A stretch of DNA of 64,000 nt, taken from Selenomonadales bacterium (GTDB lineage: Bacteria > Bacillota > Negativicutes > Sporomusales > UBA7701). Position numbers and translations under genes: made by a program. Of this stretch, positions 50,823-58,528 are shown piece after piece. How positions within the stretch are numbered: the stretch's first letter is position 1; each line of letters begins with the position of its first letter. The stretch is taken from positions 100,727 through 164,726 of the forward strand of contig JARKPR010000078.1 in the NCBI GenBank assembly GCA_029975165.1, in the 5' to 3' direction. Below the pieces are notes generated by a model. The model was not told where the DNA came from and made no database searches. It saw only the letters and a program-made list of their open reading frames with translations.

Positions 50823-51701
50823 TTACTGACCGACCGTTTTCAGCCAGATCGGCAGAGCGGCAAAAACAATAACACTCCTCAAAGCCAGGCCGCCTATCAA
50901 GACGCCGATATCCGATGCGTACAGGTAGCGGCTCCAGTCTTCCTTCCGCCCGGCGTCATGCTTTTTGTTGAAGAAGAACCATGGCCCGACCAGTCCCACA
51001 ATTACTAGGCCGCTCCAAAATGCCGCGGCGAGTGAGCCCGATACCATCTTCGACGCCGACATCGCCGCTACCGGCCCTTTCACTCCGGCAAGGGCAACCC
51101 CCATGAATACCACCAGTAAAATGACCTCAGCGACGATGAGCCAGCTATGAGTCTTATGAACCTTGGCCTCGACCGTCGCCGACTTTTCGAGATAATCCCC
51201 GAGGAGCGACGCCGCCGACAGACCGGTCGAGAGGGCCGAAACGATGAACAACACCGGCATGAGGTTCGTGTTCCAGAAAGGAACCGCTTTCACTACCGCC
51301 AACAAAAAGCCCGTGTAGGCCGCAGTCCCCAGCGCCAGCACAACCCCGATCAGCCCCAGCCACAGGGGAACGTCGGTCTGCCGCCACGCCAAGTAGGCGG
51401 CGACGGCACCGACGATAATAAATCCGGTCAGAATATACGTCCCCCAGGTAATCCACGAACTCGAACTGGAAAGCAACCCGAACAGCAGACCCGGATTGCT
51501 CCAGATCTGTGGCGTAAGATCAAACATGAGGAGTATACAGCCGATTGCAACGACAGGCGCCGCAAGATAATACCCCGCTTTTCTTATGCCGGGGACGTTG
51601 CCAAGATACCCGCGCTCCGCAGCGAAAGAAGCGATATATGCCCCGGCGCCGAGGCCGCCCAGAAAGAGGTAGGTGATTATAAGCCAACCCCAACGTTCCA
51701 T
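50823..51701 (-). CDS. NrfD/PsrC-type membrane anchor subunit
   Basis: 292 residues, about eight membrane segments. WGWLIITYLFLGGLGAGAYIASFAAE at the N-terminus is the NrfD/PsrC signature. It connects the A-B reductase module to the quinone pool. Start ATG 51701 behind AAAGGGGG; a longer frame overlaps the chaperone gene and adds a non-homologous Cys-containing leader. Fourth gene of the operon (A-B-chaperone-C). Confidence 0.9.
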   Translation of the reverse strand: MERWGWLIITYLFLGGLGAGAYIASFAAERGYLGNVPGIRKAGYYLAAPVVAIGCILLMFDLTPQIWSNPGLLFGLLSSSSSWITWGTYILTGFIIVGAVAAYLAWRQTDVPLWLGLIGVVLALGTAAYTGFLLAVVKAVPFWNTNLMPVLFIVSALSTGLSAASLLGDYLEKSATVEAKVHKTHSWLIVAEVILLVVFMGVALAGVKGPVAAMSASKMVSGSLAAAFWSGLVIVGLVGPWFFFNKKHDAGRKEDWSRYLYASDIGVLIGGLALRSVIVFAALPIWLKTVGQ

Positions 51702-51729
51702 AATCGAGCCCCCTTTTTTTGCGATTAAC

Positions 51730-52428
51730 TTATGCCGGTTGGGACACGCGCAATTCCCCATTGAGCTGACGCACTACATTCAGATCCTCCAGGATGAACC
51801 CCTTTACGAATTCAGCCAGATGGCGGAAGAATTCATGTCTGGTATCCTGTGCGAAATCGTCGCAGAAGGCCGGCACCCAGGTAGCAAGATGATCTGCCAG
51901 GAAACTTTGCTGAGTCGATAATGCAATTATCGCCCCGGGTATATTGCCCGCCGCGAAGGCGTTGACCGTTTCCGTGTTCATGTAGTACATAAACTCGAAT
52001 TCCAAGCCGATATGGTCATCCGGTTCCTGATTGAGCCGCTTGACCTGAAGTCCGGCCGCGCGATAAATCTCCCTGACCTTCAGGGCCGCTTCCTGCATCA
52101 ATACGCGCTCGCTCGACTTGTAGACCGATTCGTAAGGAGGAGCCTGAAGGTGGTAAGGGCCAATAAATAGGCGGGTGAACTCCAGGGAGATATCCTGGCC
52201 GACGTCTGCTAAATTCTCCTTCGCTAGCCCTTGCAAATATGTTGCAAGCTGGCTTTCCCACTCAGTCAACTGCAATGCATCCGCTGCACCAGCAGCCTGA
52301 GCGGCAACCACCATATCGACTAACAGCTCGGGAGACGGCCCTAGGAGAAACACTTTACGCAGCCAATCGTAAGTTGCCCGCCGCCCCTCGACTATTTCGC
52401 GGGCGGCCTGAATGCTTATCGCTTTCAT
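51730..52428 (-). CDS. TorD/DmsD-type molybdoenzyme chaperone
   Basis: 232 residues. LRKVFLLGPSPELLVDMV, LEFTRLFIGPYHLQAPPYESVYKSSE (family core), QEPDDHIGLEFEFMYYM and the C-terminal FLADHLATWVPAFCDDF fit the TorD family. It guards the Tat signal and cofactor-free form of the A subunit encoded two genes upstream. Its gene sits between the B and C subunit genes. Confidence 0.92.
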   Translation of the reverse strand: MKAISIQAAREIVEGRRATYDWLRKVFLLGPSPELLVDMVVAAQAAGAADALQLTEWESQLATYLQGLAKENLADVGQDISLEFTRLFIGPYHLQAPPYESVYKSSERVLMQEAALKVREIYRAAGLQVKRLNQEPDDHIGLEFEFMYYMNTETVNAFAAGNIPGAIIALSTQQSFLADHLATWVPAFCDDFAQDTRHEFFRHLAEFVKGFILEDLNVVRQLNGELRVSQPA

Positions 52429-52462
52429 ACAGTCCTCGCAGGCCAGTTAGATTTGCGGACAA

Positions 52463-53002
52463 TCATTTCTTGGGCGGAGTGAACCGCATCGAAGGATGGG
52501 TTTCAAAAACCGGGAAGCCAATGCACTCCTTGACTGCGCCTGACTTTTCCATATCGCTCACGTCGCTGACTTTCAGCACCTGTAGAGGACAGCCGCGTAC
52601 GCAAGCCGGCGGTTCGCCCTGCTTTTGATAATCGAGGCACATATCGCATTTCGAAGCTTTGCCTTCTCTTTTGTTGTATTGCACCGCCTGATATGGGCAG
52701 GCGTATACGCAATATCCGCAGCCGACGCACTTGTCGTGATCCTGGATAACGATGCCGTCTTCGGCTCGCTTCGTGTAGGCGTTGACCGGACACACTTCGG
52801 CGCAGGCCGGTTTCTCGCAGTGCATGCAGGCATGGGTCAGGAACTTTTCAACCGGCCGGCCGTTTGCGGTTGTCTCTATTGTATCGACCTTCCGCCATCT
52901 GACGCCTACGTCAAGCTTGTTCTTATTCTTGCATGCCGTTTCGCAAGCCTGGCAGCCAATACAATAGTTCTGGTTGTAATAGAAGCCTAGCTGTTTTCCC
53001 AT
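52463..53002 (-). CDS. Electron-transfer Fe-S subunit, DmsB/PsrB type
   Basis: 179 residues. Four 4Fe-4S clusters by motif: CIGCQACETACK, CMHCEKPACAEVCP, CVGCGYCVYACP, and CDMCLDYQ...CVRGCP. The arrangement is that of DMSO-reductase-family B subunits. It passes electrons from the membrane subunit to the molybdenum subunit. It starts 27 bases after the A subunit gene. Confidence 0.94.
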   Translation of the reverse strand: MGKQLGFYYNQNYCIGCQACETACKNKNKLDVGVRWRKVDTIETTANGRPVEKFLTHACMHCEKPACAEVCPVNAYTKRAEDGIVIQDHDKCVGCGYCVYACPYQAVQYNKREGKASKCDMCLDYQKQGEPPACVRGCPLQVLKVSDVSDMEKSGAVKECIGFPVFETHPSMRFTPPKK

Positions 53003-53029
53003 TTTTCTTCCTCCCGTTCCTTAATGCCA

Positions 53030-55240
53030 TCACGCTTTGGCGATCTGAACAAGGTTGGTGTGGTAGGTCGACACTCCACCCATGTCCCCTAACGCGTCGG
53101 GAGCAAGAGCGTTTATGTTTGTTCCTTCGGGGCTGTACTTATGCCAGGGCGCCTTAGCCGACATGGCGACCCCCGGTTTTACTGCCTCGCTGACCTTGGC
53201 CTGAAGCCTTACTTTCCCGCGGTCGTTGAACGCATACACCCATTGGCCAGTACTGATACCGCGCTGTTTTGCGTCTGCGGGATTAATAAAGACGATTGGC
53301 CCCTCGTATATCTCCTTAATGTACGATAGATTGTGGAACTGAGAGGAGATAAAATTCTTGGTGGCCGGCGTTAAGAATCTGATAGGATACTTGGCGTATA
53401 GCTGCGGTGTTTTTTCCTCGCCCTCTCCTGGTGGAATATGCTCGGCCACCGGGTCAAACCCGGCCTTACCCAGAGCCTCTGAATAGAACTCAACCTTGCC
53501 GGATGGTGTCTTGAATTTCCGGTCAGCAAAGGGAGTGCCCAGTTTGATTTTCATCCAGTGCCTTTCCCTTAACGCATCGTAAGTTATTCCCTCAAACAGC
53601 GGATTGCCGGATTTCAGCGCCAGTTTTATGACGTCCGCCGCACTTTCCTTGAAGCAGTCCTCCGGGAAGCCCATCCTTTTTGCCAGTTCGGCGAAAATTT
53701 CGAGGTTCGACTTAGCTTCGCCCAAGGCGGGAATGGCCGGCAAATTTAGGCGGACATACCATCCAAGATAGTCCTGATTTACGTCTTCATATTCGAAGAA
53801 CGTTGCGGCAGGCAAGAGAATATCGGCATAATCGGCAGTGTCGGTGATGAATGGGTCGACAACGACGGTAAAGAGGTCTTCCCGCAAGAGCCCCTTCTTG
53901 ATCAGGTTGGTATTTGTGGATATGGCCAGCGGATTACTATTATAGACAAACAACGCTTTTATCGGTTTGCCTTTGGTCTCCTTCGTTTCGCCAAGCAGCG
54001 CCTTGCCGATCTCGTTCATGTTCACCGAGCGTAGTTTACGGTCCCCGACCAGATCGGGCCGCTGCAAAGCTTTCCAATCGAAGGCCCAGTAATCGCCATT
54101 GATATAAACGTAACCGCCGCCGTCGACCCCTACCATACCCACAAGCGCCGGTAAAAGTGAGATAGCCCTTACCATCCGGCCGCCGTTCGTATTACGCTGC
54201 ATACCGTAGCCGACCCGGATAATCGCAGGCTTTGTCGTGGCGTACATCCTGGCAAAATCGATAATCGTCTGCGCAGGCACTCCGGTAATCTGTGCCACTT
54301 TGTCCACCGGGTACTGTTTCACTTTCTCGACGAGCTTATCAAACCCCAGTGTGTAATTAGCCACAAAGTCCTTGTCGTATAGACCTTCTTGGATAATCAC
54401 ATTCATCATACCGAGTGCAAGGGCTGCGTCCGTACCGGGTTTCGGCTGAATGAGCAGATCCGCTTGCGAACCGAGGGGAGTGCGGACCGGGTTCACCTCG
54501 ACCAGTTTTGCCCCGTTATCTCTCGCTTGGTTGATAAACTTGATTGCATGGACATTGGTAGCAGCATGATTGATGCCCCAGGAAACAAAGAGCTTGGTTC
54601 GGGCATACGATTCGGGATCGATACCGGCAGTCTGGCCATAGGTATATTTAGTGGCCGGCTTACCGGCGTCTGAGCAAACCGCCCTTTCGAGATTAGTGGC
54701 GCCTAGCTTGCTCCAAAACCTGAAAGGAACGCCGTAATTGTTGATAATGCCTAGATTGCCGGAATAGCTGTAGGGGATGATAGCCTCCGAGCCGTCTGTT
54801 CTGATAATCTCTTGAAATTTATTTGCTATCGTGGTATAAGCCTCGTCCCAAGAGATTTTCTCCCATTTTCCTTCGCCTTTCTTGCCGACCCTTTTCATCG
54901 GATAAAGGATACGGTCAGGATGATATACCCATGTCGTGTAACAATGACCTTTTACACAGGGGGTGCCAGCGGTTATAGGATGCGTGGGGTCCCCGGTAAC
55001 CCTTACAATACGACCATTATCTACTTCCGAGATCAATGTACAGGTATCGTGGCAGTTCCTGGGACAGGCATGATAGGTCAGCTTTTTGGGAGACGCTGCC
55101 GCAGTCGAAGTGGTGGGCTTCGTTGGGGCGCAGCCAACGAGACCGAATAAGGTCAGGCTTGTTCCCATCGCAGCCGAGCTGGCTAGAAAGGTTCTACGTG
55201 TCATAGTCAAACCGGACTTACCTTCATGATCCATGGACAT
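53030..55240 (-). CDS. Molybdopterin oxidoreductase A subunit, thiosulfate/polysulfide-reductase-like
   Basis: 736 residues. Tat motif TRRTFLASSA and, unusually, a lipobox LFGLVGC at the end of the same signal, so it may be a Tat-exported lipoprotein. The 4Fe-4S ligands are CPRNCHDTC and, further on, PCVKGHC. ERAVCSDAGK places a Cys where the molybdenum ligand is expected. The body matches DMSO-reductase-family polysulfide/thiosulfate reductases; the substrate is not certain. Start ATG 55240 after GGGGAGG; a frame from 55279 lacks a site. Confidence 0.88.
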   Translation of the reverse strand: MSMDHEGKSGLTMTRRTFLASSAAMGTSLTLFGLVGCAPTKPTTSTAAASPKKLTYHACPRNCHDTCTLISEVDNGRIVRVTGDPTHPITAGTPCVKGHCYTTWVYHPDRILYPMKRVGKKGEGKWEKISWDEAYTTIANKFQEIIRTDGSEAIIPYSYSGNLGIINNYGVPFRFWSKLGATNLERAVCSDAGKPATKYTYGQTAGIDPESYARTKLFVSWGINHAATNVHAIKFINQARDNGAKLVEVNPVRTPLGSQADLLIQPKPGTDAALALGMMNVIIQEGLYDKDFVANYTLGFDKLVEKVKQYPVDKVAQITGVPAQTIIDFARMYATTKPAIIRVGYGMQRNTNGGRMVRAISLLPALVGMVGVDGGGYVYINGDYWAFDWKALQRPDLVGDRKLRSVNMNEIGKALLGETKETKGKPIKALFVYNSNPLAISTNTNLIKKGLLREDLFTVVVDPFITDTADYADILLPAATFFEYEDVNQDYLGWYVRLNLPAIPALGEAKSNLEIFAELAKRMGFPEDCFKESAADVIKLALKSGNPLFEGITYDALRERHWMKIKLGTPFADRKFKTPSGKVEFYSEALGKAGFDPVAEHIPPGEGEEKTPQLYAKYPIRFLTPATKNFISSQFHNLSYIKEIYEGPIVFINPADAKQRGISTGQWVYAFNDRGKVRLQAKVSEAVKPGVAMSAKAPWHKYSPEGTNINALAPDALGDMGGVSTYHTNLVQIAKA

Positions 55241-55353
55241 GTACCTCCCCTCCATTTTCGCAGTCAACCGGTCAATCACCTAAAATCCGACCATCTCCCC
55301 GCGGTAAAATTGTATTAATGTTTCGATACATTATACTTCTACAACATTGATAC

Positions 55354-55391
55354 TTTACCTATTAATGGTAAATGTATAATTTTCCTACATT
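55354..55391. promoter_or_regulatory. Operator-like inverted repeats between the two-component genes and the A subunit gene
   Basis: TTTACC-tattaat-GGTAAA (55354-55372) and AATGTA...TACATT (55371-55391) in AT-rich sequence upstream of the A-subunit operon. Candidate binding sites of the NarL-type regulator encoded next door. Confidence 0.45.
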
Positions 55392-55399
55392 TTAACGGC

Positions 55400-55428
55400 A
55401 AAGAGCGGGGCAACTTCCCCGCTCTTTT
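55400..55428 (-). terminator. Terminator of the two-component operon
   Basis: AAAGAGCGGGG/CCCCGCTCTTT stem, six-base loop, just after the response-regulator stop. Confidence 0.85.
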
Positions 55429-55433
55429 GCTAT

Positions 55434-56090
55434 TTATCCGTTTTTCTCTGTTAACCCTTGATCTATTGCGTACTTGACCAGATCGGCTCGCTTCTTCGTG
55501 TTCAGTTTTTCCATTATCCTGTACTTGTACGTCTCCACTGTGCGGGTGCTCACAACCAGCTTTTCGGCAATCTCGGCGTTGGAGTGGCCCATGGCGATGA
55601 GGCTCAGTACCCGCTTCTCCTGTTCGCTGAGCGGCTTGTTGTCGGCGACGGCCGGCCGATCCCGGCGTTCCTTGAGCTCGCATACCAGCGACTGCGCCAT
55701 GCTGTTCTGCACGAAGACTTCCCCGGTCCGGACTGTCCTGATTGCTTCGTACAGAACGTCGTCGGCCGCTTTTTTTAGGACGTACCCGGCGGCCCCGGCG
55801 GCAAAGCCTTCCTTGAGATAGCGGGTATCTTCGTGCATCGTCAGCAGGATAACCTTGACCGATTCGTCCATATCCCTTATCCGCTTCATGCATTCCAGGC
55901 CGTTCATCTCCGGCATCGAAACGTCGAGCAAAACGATGTCCGGCTTCAAGGTTTCGATCAGCCTGAGTGCTTCTGTTCCGTCAGCCGCCTCGCCCACCAC
56001 GGCGATGTCCGGCTGGTTGGCCAGCATGAGCTTGAGCCCGGAGCGCATCAATGTATGGTCATCAGCTATGACGACCCTAACCTTCTCCAC
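55434..56090 (-). CDS. NarL/LuxR-type response regulator (TtrR-like)
   Basis: 218 residues. Receiver: VVIADDHTLMRSG, IVLLDVSMPEMNG (phospho-Asp), LLTMHED, conserved Lys in VLKKAADD. Effector: LSEQEKRVLSLIAMGHSNAEIAEKLVVSTRTVETYKYRIMEKL. The GTG at 56090 has AGGAGG 8 bases ahead; it overlaps the kinase gene. Likely activates the Ttr-like operon, and perhaps tatA-moeA via the shared motif. Confidence 0.9.
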   Translation of the reverse strand: MEKVRVVIADDHTLMRSGLKLMLANQPDIAVVGEAADGTEALRLIETLKPDIVLLDVSMPEMNGLECMKRIRDMDESVKVILLTMHEDTRYLKEGFAAGAAGYVLKKAADDVLYEAIRTVRTGEVFVQNSMAQSLVCELKERRDRPAVADNKPLSEQEKRVLSLIAMGHSNAEIAEKLVVSTRTVETYKYRIMEKLNTKKRADLVKYAIDQGLTEKNG

Positions 56091-57495
56091 CGCTTTCACC
56101 TCCTGTCAGCGGTATCCGTACATAAATCGTCGTCCCATGCCCGGTGGAGGACTCGATCGTGAAAGTCCCGCCGGCGAGCGACGCCCGCTCCCGCATACCA
56201 TGAAGCCCAAGCTTGTTGCTCTCGTTGTCGAGCATGATTTCGTCCGCGTCAAAACCTATCCCATCGTCCTCGACGATGGCTTCGAGGCCCCTGTCGTCGC
56301 GGGTGACGATGACGCTCACGTTCTCCGCTTTCGCATATTTGGCGATGTTATTCAGCGCCTCCTGGACGATGCGGTAAACCGTTACCTCGATCTCGTGCGG
56401 GACCCGGTTGTCTGAGCCCCAGCTTACATGCAGGTCGACGTCCAGCCCGTGGGCGGCGCGGAAGTCGGCCACATACTTCTCCAGCGCCGGTATGAGACCC
56501 ATATCGTCGAGGATGCTCGGCCTGAGTTCCACGGCCAGGCGATGAATCTCCCCGAGGGCCGTTTTCGCCACTGCCCGCATCTCCTCCACCCGACACTCGT
56601 GGGAAGAGGACGGGCAGCTTTCGGCCAGGCTCTTGAGCCCGATCATCAGCGACGACAGCGTTTGCCCCGTCTCGTCGTGCAACTCCCGGGCGATGCGCTT
56701 GCGCTCCTCCTCCTGAGCGACGATCACCTTCTGCAACAGGTGGGTCCGCGCCTCCTCCTTCTGTTTCAGTTCCGTCATCAGTCGGTGCAGGTAGTCGGCC
56801 ATGACGTTGAATGCGCTGGCCAGGCTGCCCATCTCGTCGTTGGACTTGACGTAGGCCCGCTGAGTGAAATCGCCCGCCGTGATGGCGCCGGTTACCCTGG
56901 CGAGTTCCCGGATCGGTTTGGTGATCCGGCTGGCGAGAAAAATCGTCAGGACGAGGCCGACGAATATTGCCGCAAGCGTATCGAATAGCAGTTGACGGGT
57001 GGTATTGCCAAGGGTTGCTCGCAAGCTCCCGTCGCTCAGGCCGACATGCACGACCCCCAGGCGGCCGTCGAAAATCGGCACCGCGATGTCGCGGATTACC
57101 CCTTCCTCGGTGTTCAACTCGGCTATGTTGTGCTTCGCTTGCGCCGGCAAAGTGTTGGCGGTGAGAAGATCGACCGGGAACCCCCCTGGGAAGGAGTGGG
57201 CGAGCAATTCGCCGTCGTTGCTGACCACAAAGGCATACTTTACGTCGTCGTTCGAAGCCTGCGTATCCTTGACTAGTTCGTGAAGGTCGTAATAGTTATT
57301 GACGAGGATATGGTTGGAGGCGCGGGCGGCCAGCATGGTGGCGATAGAAATCCCCCTCTTCACCTGTTGATCGGTGAAGAGATTGTTCATAATGACCCGC
57401 GTCTGCAGGATGATCGCCGTGCCGAACATGACCAGCACGACCAGTAGCAGCGCCATGATTTTCAGCGAAAAGCTCTGCCGGCCCACTTTTATCAT
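56077..57495 (-). CDS. Sensor histidine kinase, NarX/TtrS-like
   Basis: 472 residues. One membrane helix near residue 15, an extracytoplasmic domain of about 150 residues (single-Cache-like: YDLHELVKDTQASNDDVKYAFVV, AVPIFDGRLGVVHVGLSD), a second helix, HAMP (SRITKPIRELARVTGAITAGDF), then HisKA_3 (ARELHDETGQTL) and HATPase (EALNNIAKYAKAE, DGIGFD). It overlaps its neighbours by 4 and 14 bases: the PhnD-like sensor gene upstream and the regulator downstream. In classical TtrS the PhnD fold and kinase are one protein. Confidence 0.9.
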   Translation of the reverse strand: MIKVGRQSFSLKIMALLLVVLVMFGTAIILQTRVIMNNLFTDQQVKRGISIATMLAARASNHILVNNYYDLHELVKDTQASNDDVKYAFVVSNDGELLAHSFPGGFPVDLLTANTLPAQAKHNIAELNTEEGVIRDIAVPIFDGRLGVVHVGLSDGSLRATLGNTTRQLLFDTLAAIFVGLVLTIFLASRITKPIRELARVTGAITAGDFTQRAYVKSNDEMGSLASAFNVMADYLHRLMTELKQKEEARTHLLQKVIVAQEEERKRIARELHDETGQTLSSLMIGLKSLAESCPSSSHECRVEEMRAVAKTALGEIHRLAVELRPSILDDMGLIPALEKYVADFRAAHGLDVDLHVSWGSDNRVPHEIEVTVYRIVQEALNNIAKYAKAENVSVIVTRDDRGLEAIVEDDGIGFDADEIMLDNESNKLGLHGMRERASLAGGTFTIESSTGHGTTIYVRIPLTGGESGGEG

Positions 57496-58412
57496 AGCTT
57501 CTCCTTAACGGCTCGCCAAAGGGATTTAAGCTCACCGTATTCCCCGTCGTCCGCCGTGACGAATTTATCGTACGACAAAGCCTTCAGCGCCTTGCGACCG
57601 TTTTCGTCCCTGTTCATGGTAAGCAGGACTTCCCTGAGCCGCTGTTTCAATCCCGCGTCGATGGCGGGATTAACGACTACCGGCGGATTACCCACCTGCA
57701 AAGACTTATCGACGATAAAGACCCGCTTGCCCAGCTCCGGCTCCCTTTCCACCGCGCGGTCGAAGATCATGCTGTCGACGGCCGCGGCGTCGGCGATGCC
57801 GTCGGCCACCGCCTTTATGGCATTATCGTGGCTGTACGTGTAAAAAGTCCGGCTGAAGAACCGGTCGCTGTCGATGCCGTGCGAAGTCAGCATATGCACC
57901 GGGGCGATGCGGCCCGAAAATGACATCGGGTCGGTGAAGGCGAAGGACCGGCCCCTGAGGTCGAGAATCGATTTAGCCTCGCGGTTGCGGGCGATGATAT
58001 AGGATCGGTAGCGGGTCTCGCCTTTAACCTCCGGAACAACCAGTAGTTCCATCCCGAAGTTGTCGTTCCCGGCTACGTAGCCGCCGCTGCAGACGAAGGC
58101 GACGTCGGCGCCGCCGCTCTGCAGCAGGTCGTTCACTTCCTTGTACGTCTTCCGCTGCAGCAGCACGACCGGGTAGCCGAGCTTGTCCTCCATGTACTCC
58201 ACTGCCGGCTGGTATACGGTGAGCGTCTCCTTGGGCGAAAGGATGGAGGAAACCGCCACGCGCAGCGGCACCTTCCCGGCGCTTTTATCCTTCACCGCCG
58301 CGCCGGCATCCGTTTTATACAGGCTGACCGTCTTGGCGGGGCCTGAGGAGCAGCCGTTCAATAAGATTGCCAACAAGAGGAGCGCGACCGCGGCAAATAT
58401 CCGTTTCGACAT
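57492..58412 (-). CDS. PhnD-fold periplasmic sensor lipoprotein
   Basis: 306 residues. Lipoprotein signal ends LLNGC. The mature domain matches phosphonate/phosphite-binding proteins (PF12974-like): PAVEYMEDKLGYPVVLLQ, LLQSGGADVAFVCSGGYV, LDLRGRSFAFTDPMSFSG. A single Cys sits in FVCSGG near the binding site. No ABC transporter genes are nearby; it is coupled (ATGA overlap) to the histidine kinase, so it most likely detects the operon's substrate for it. ATG 58412 follows GGAGG. Confidence 0.88.
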   Translation of the reverse strand: MSKRIFAAVALLLLAILLNGCSSGPAKTVSLYKTDAGAAVKDKSAGKVPLRVAVSSILSPKETLTVYQPAVEYMEDKLGYPVVLLQRKTYKEVNDLLQSGGADVAFVCSGGYVAGNDNFGMELLVVPEVKGETRYRSYIIARNREAKSILDLRGRSFAFTDPMSFSGRIAPVHMLTSHGIDSDRFFSRTFYTYSHDNAIKAVADGIADAAAVDSMIFDRAVEREPELGKRVFIVDKSLQVGNPPVVVNPAIDAGLKQRLREVLLTMNRDENGRKALKALSYDKFVTADDGEYGELKSLWRAVKEKL

Positions 58413-58528
58413 ACCTGACCTCCAACGACCTGTTAAGTCCATTATCGCAAAAGCCGCCCCCGCCGACAACAGAAAATCATTCCCGGAAAAAAACGGGGGA
58501 GGCGGACCGACCGCCTCCCCCTCCGTGG

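Noticed and set aside
57492..58412. PhnD-like protein as part of a phosphonate ABC transporter
   Set aside because: No ATPase or permease gene nearby, and it is translationally coupled to a histidine kinase.
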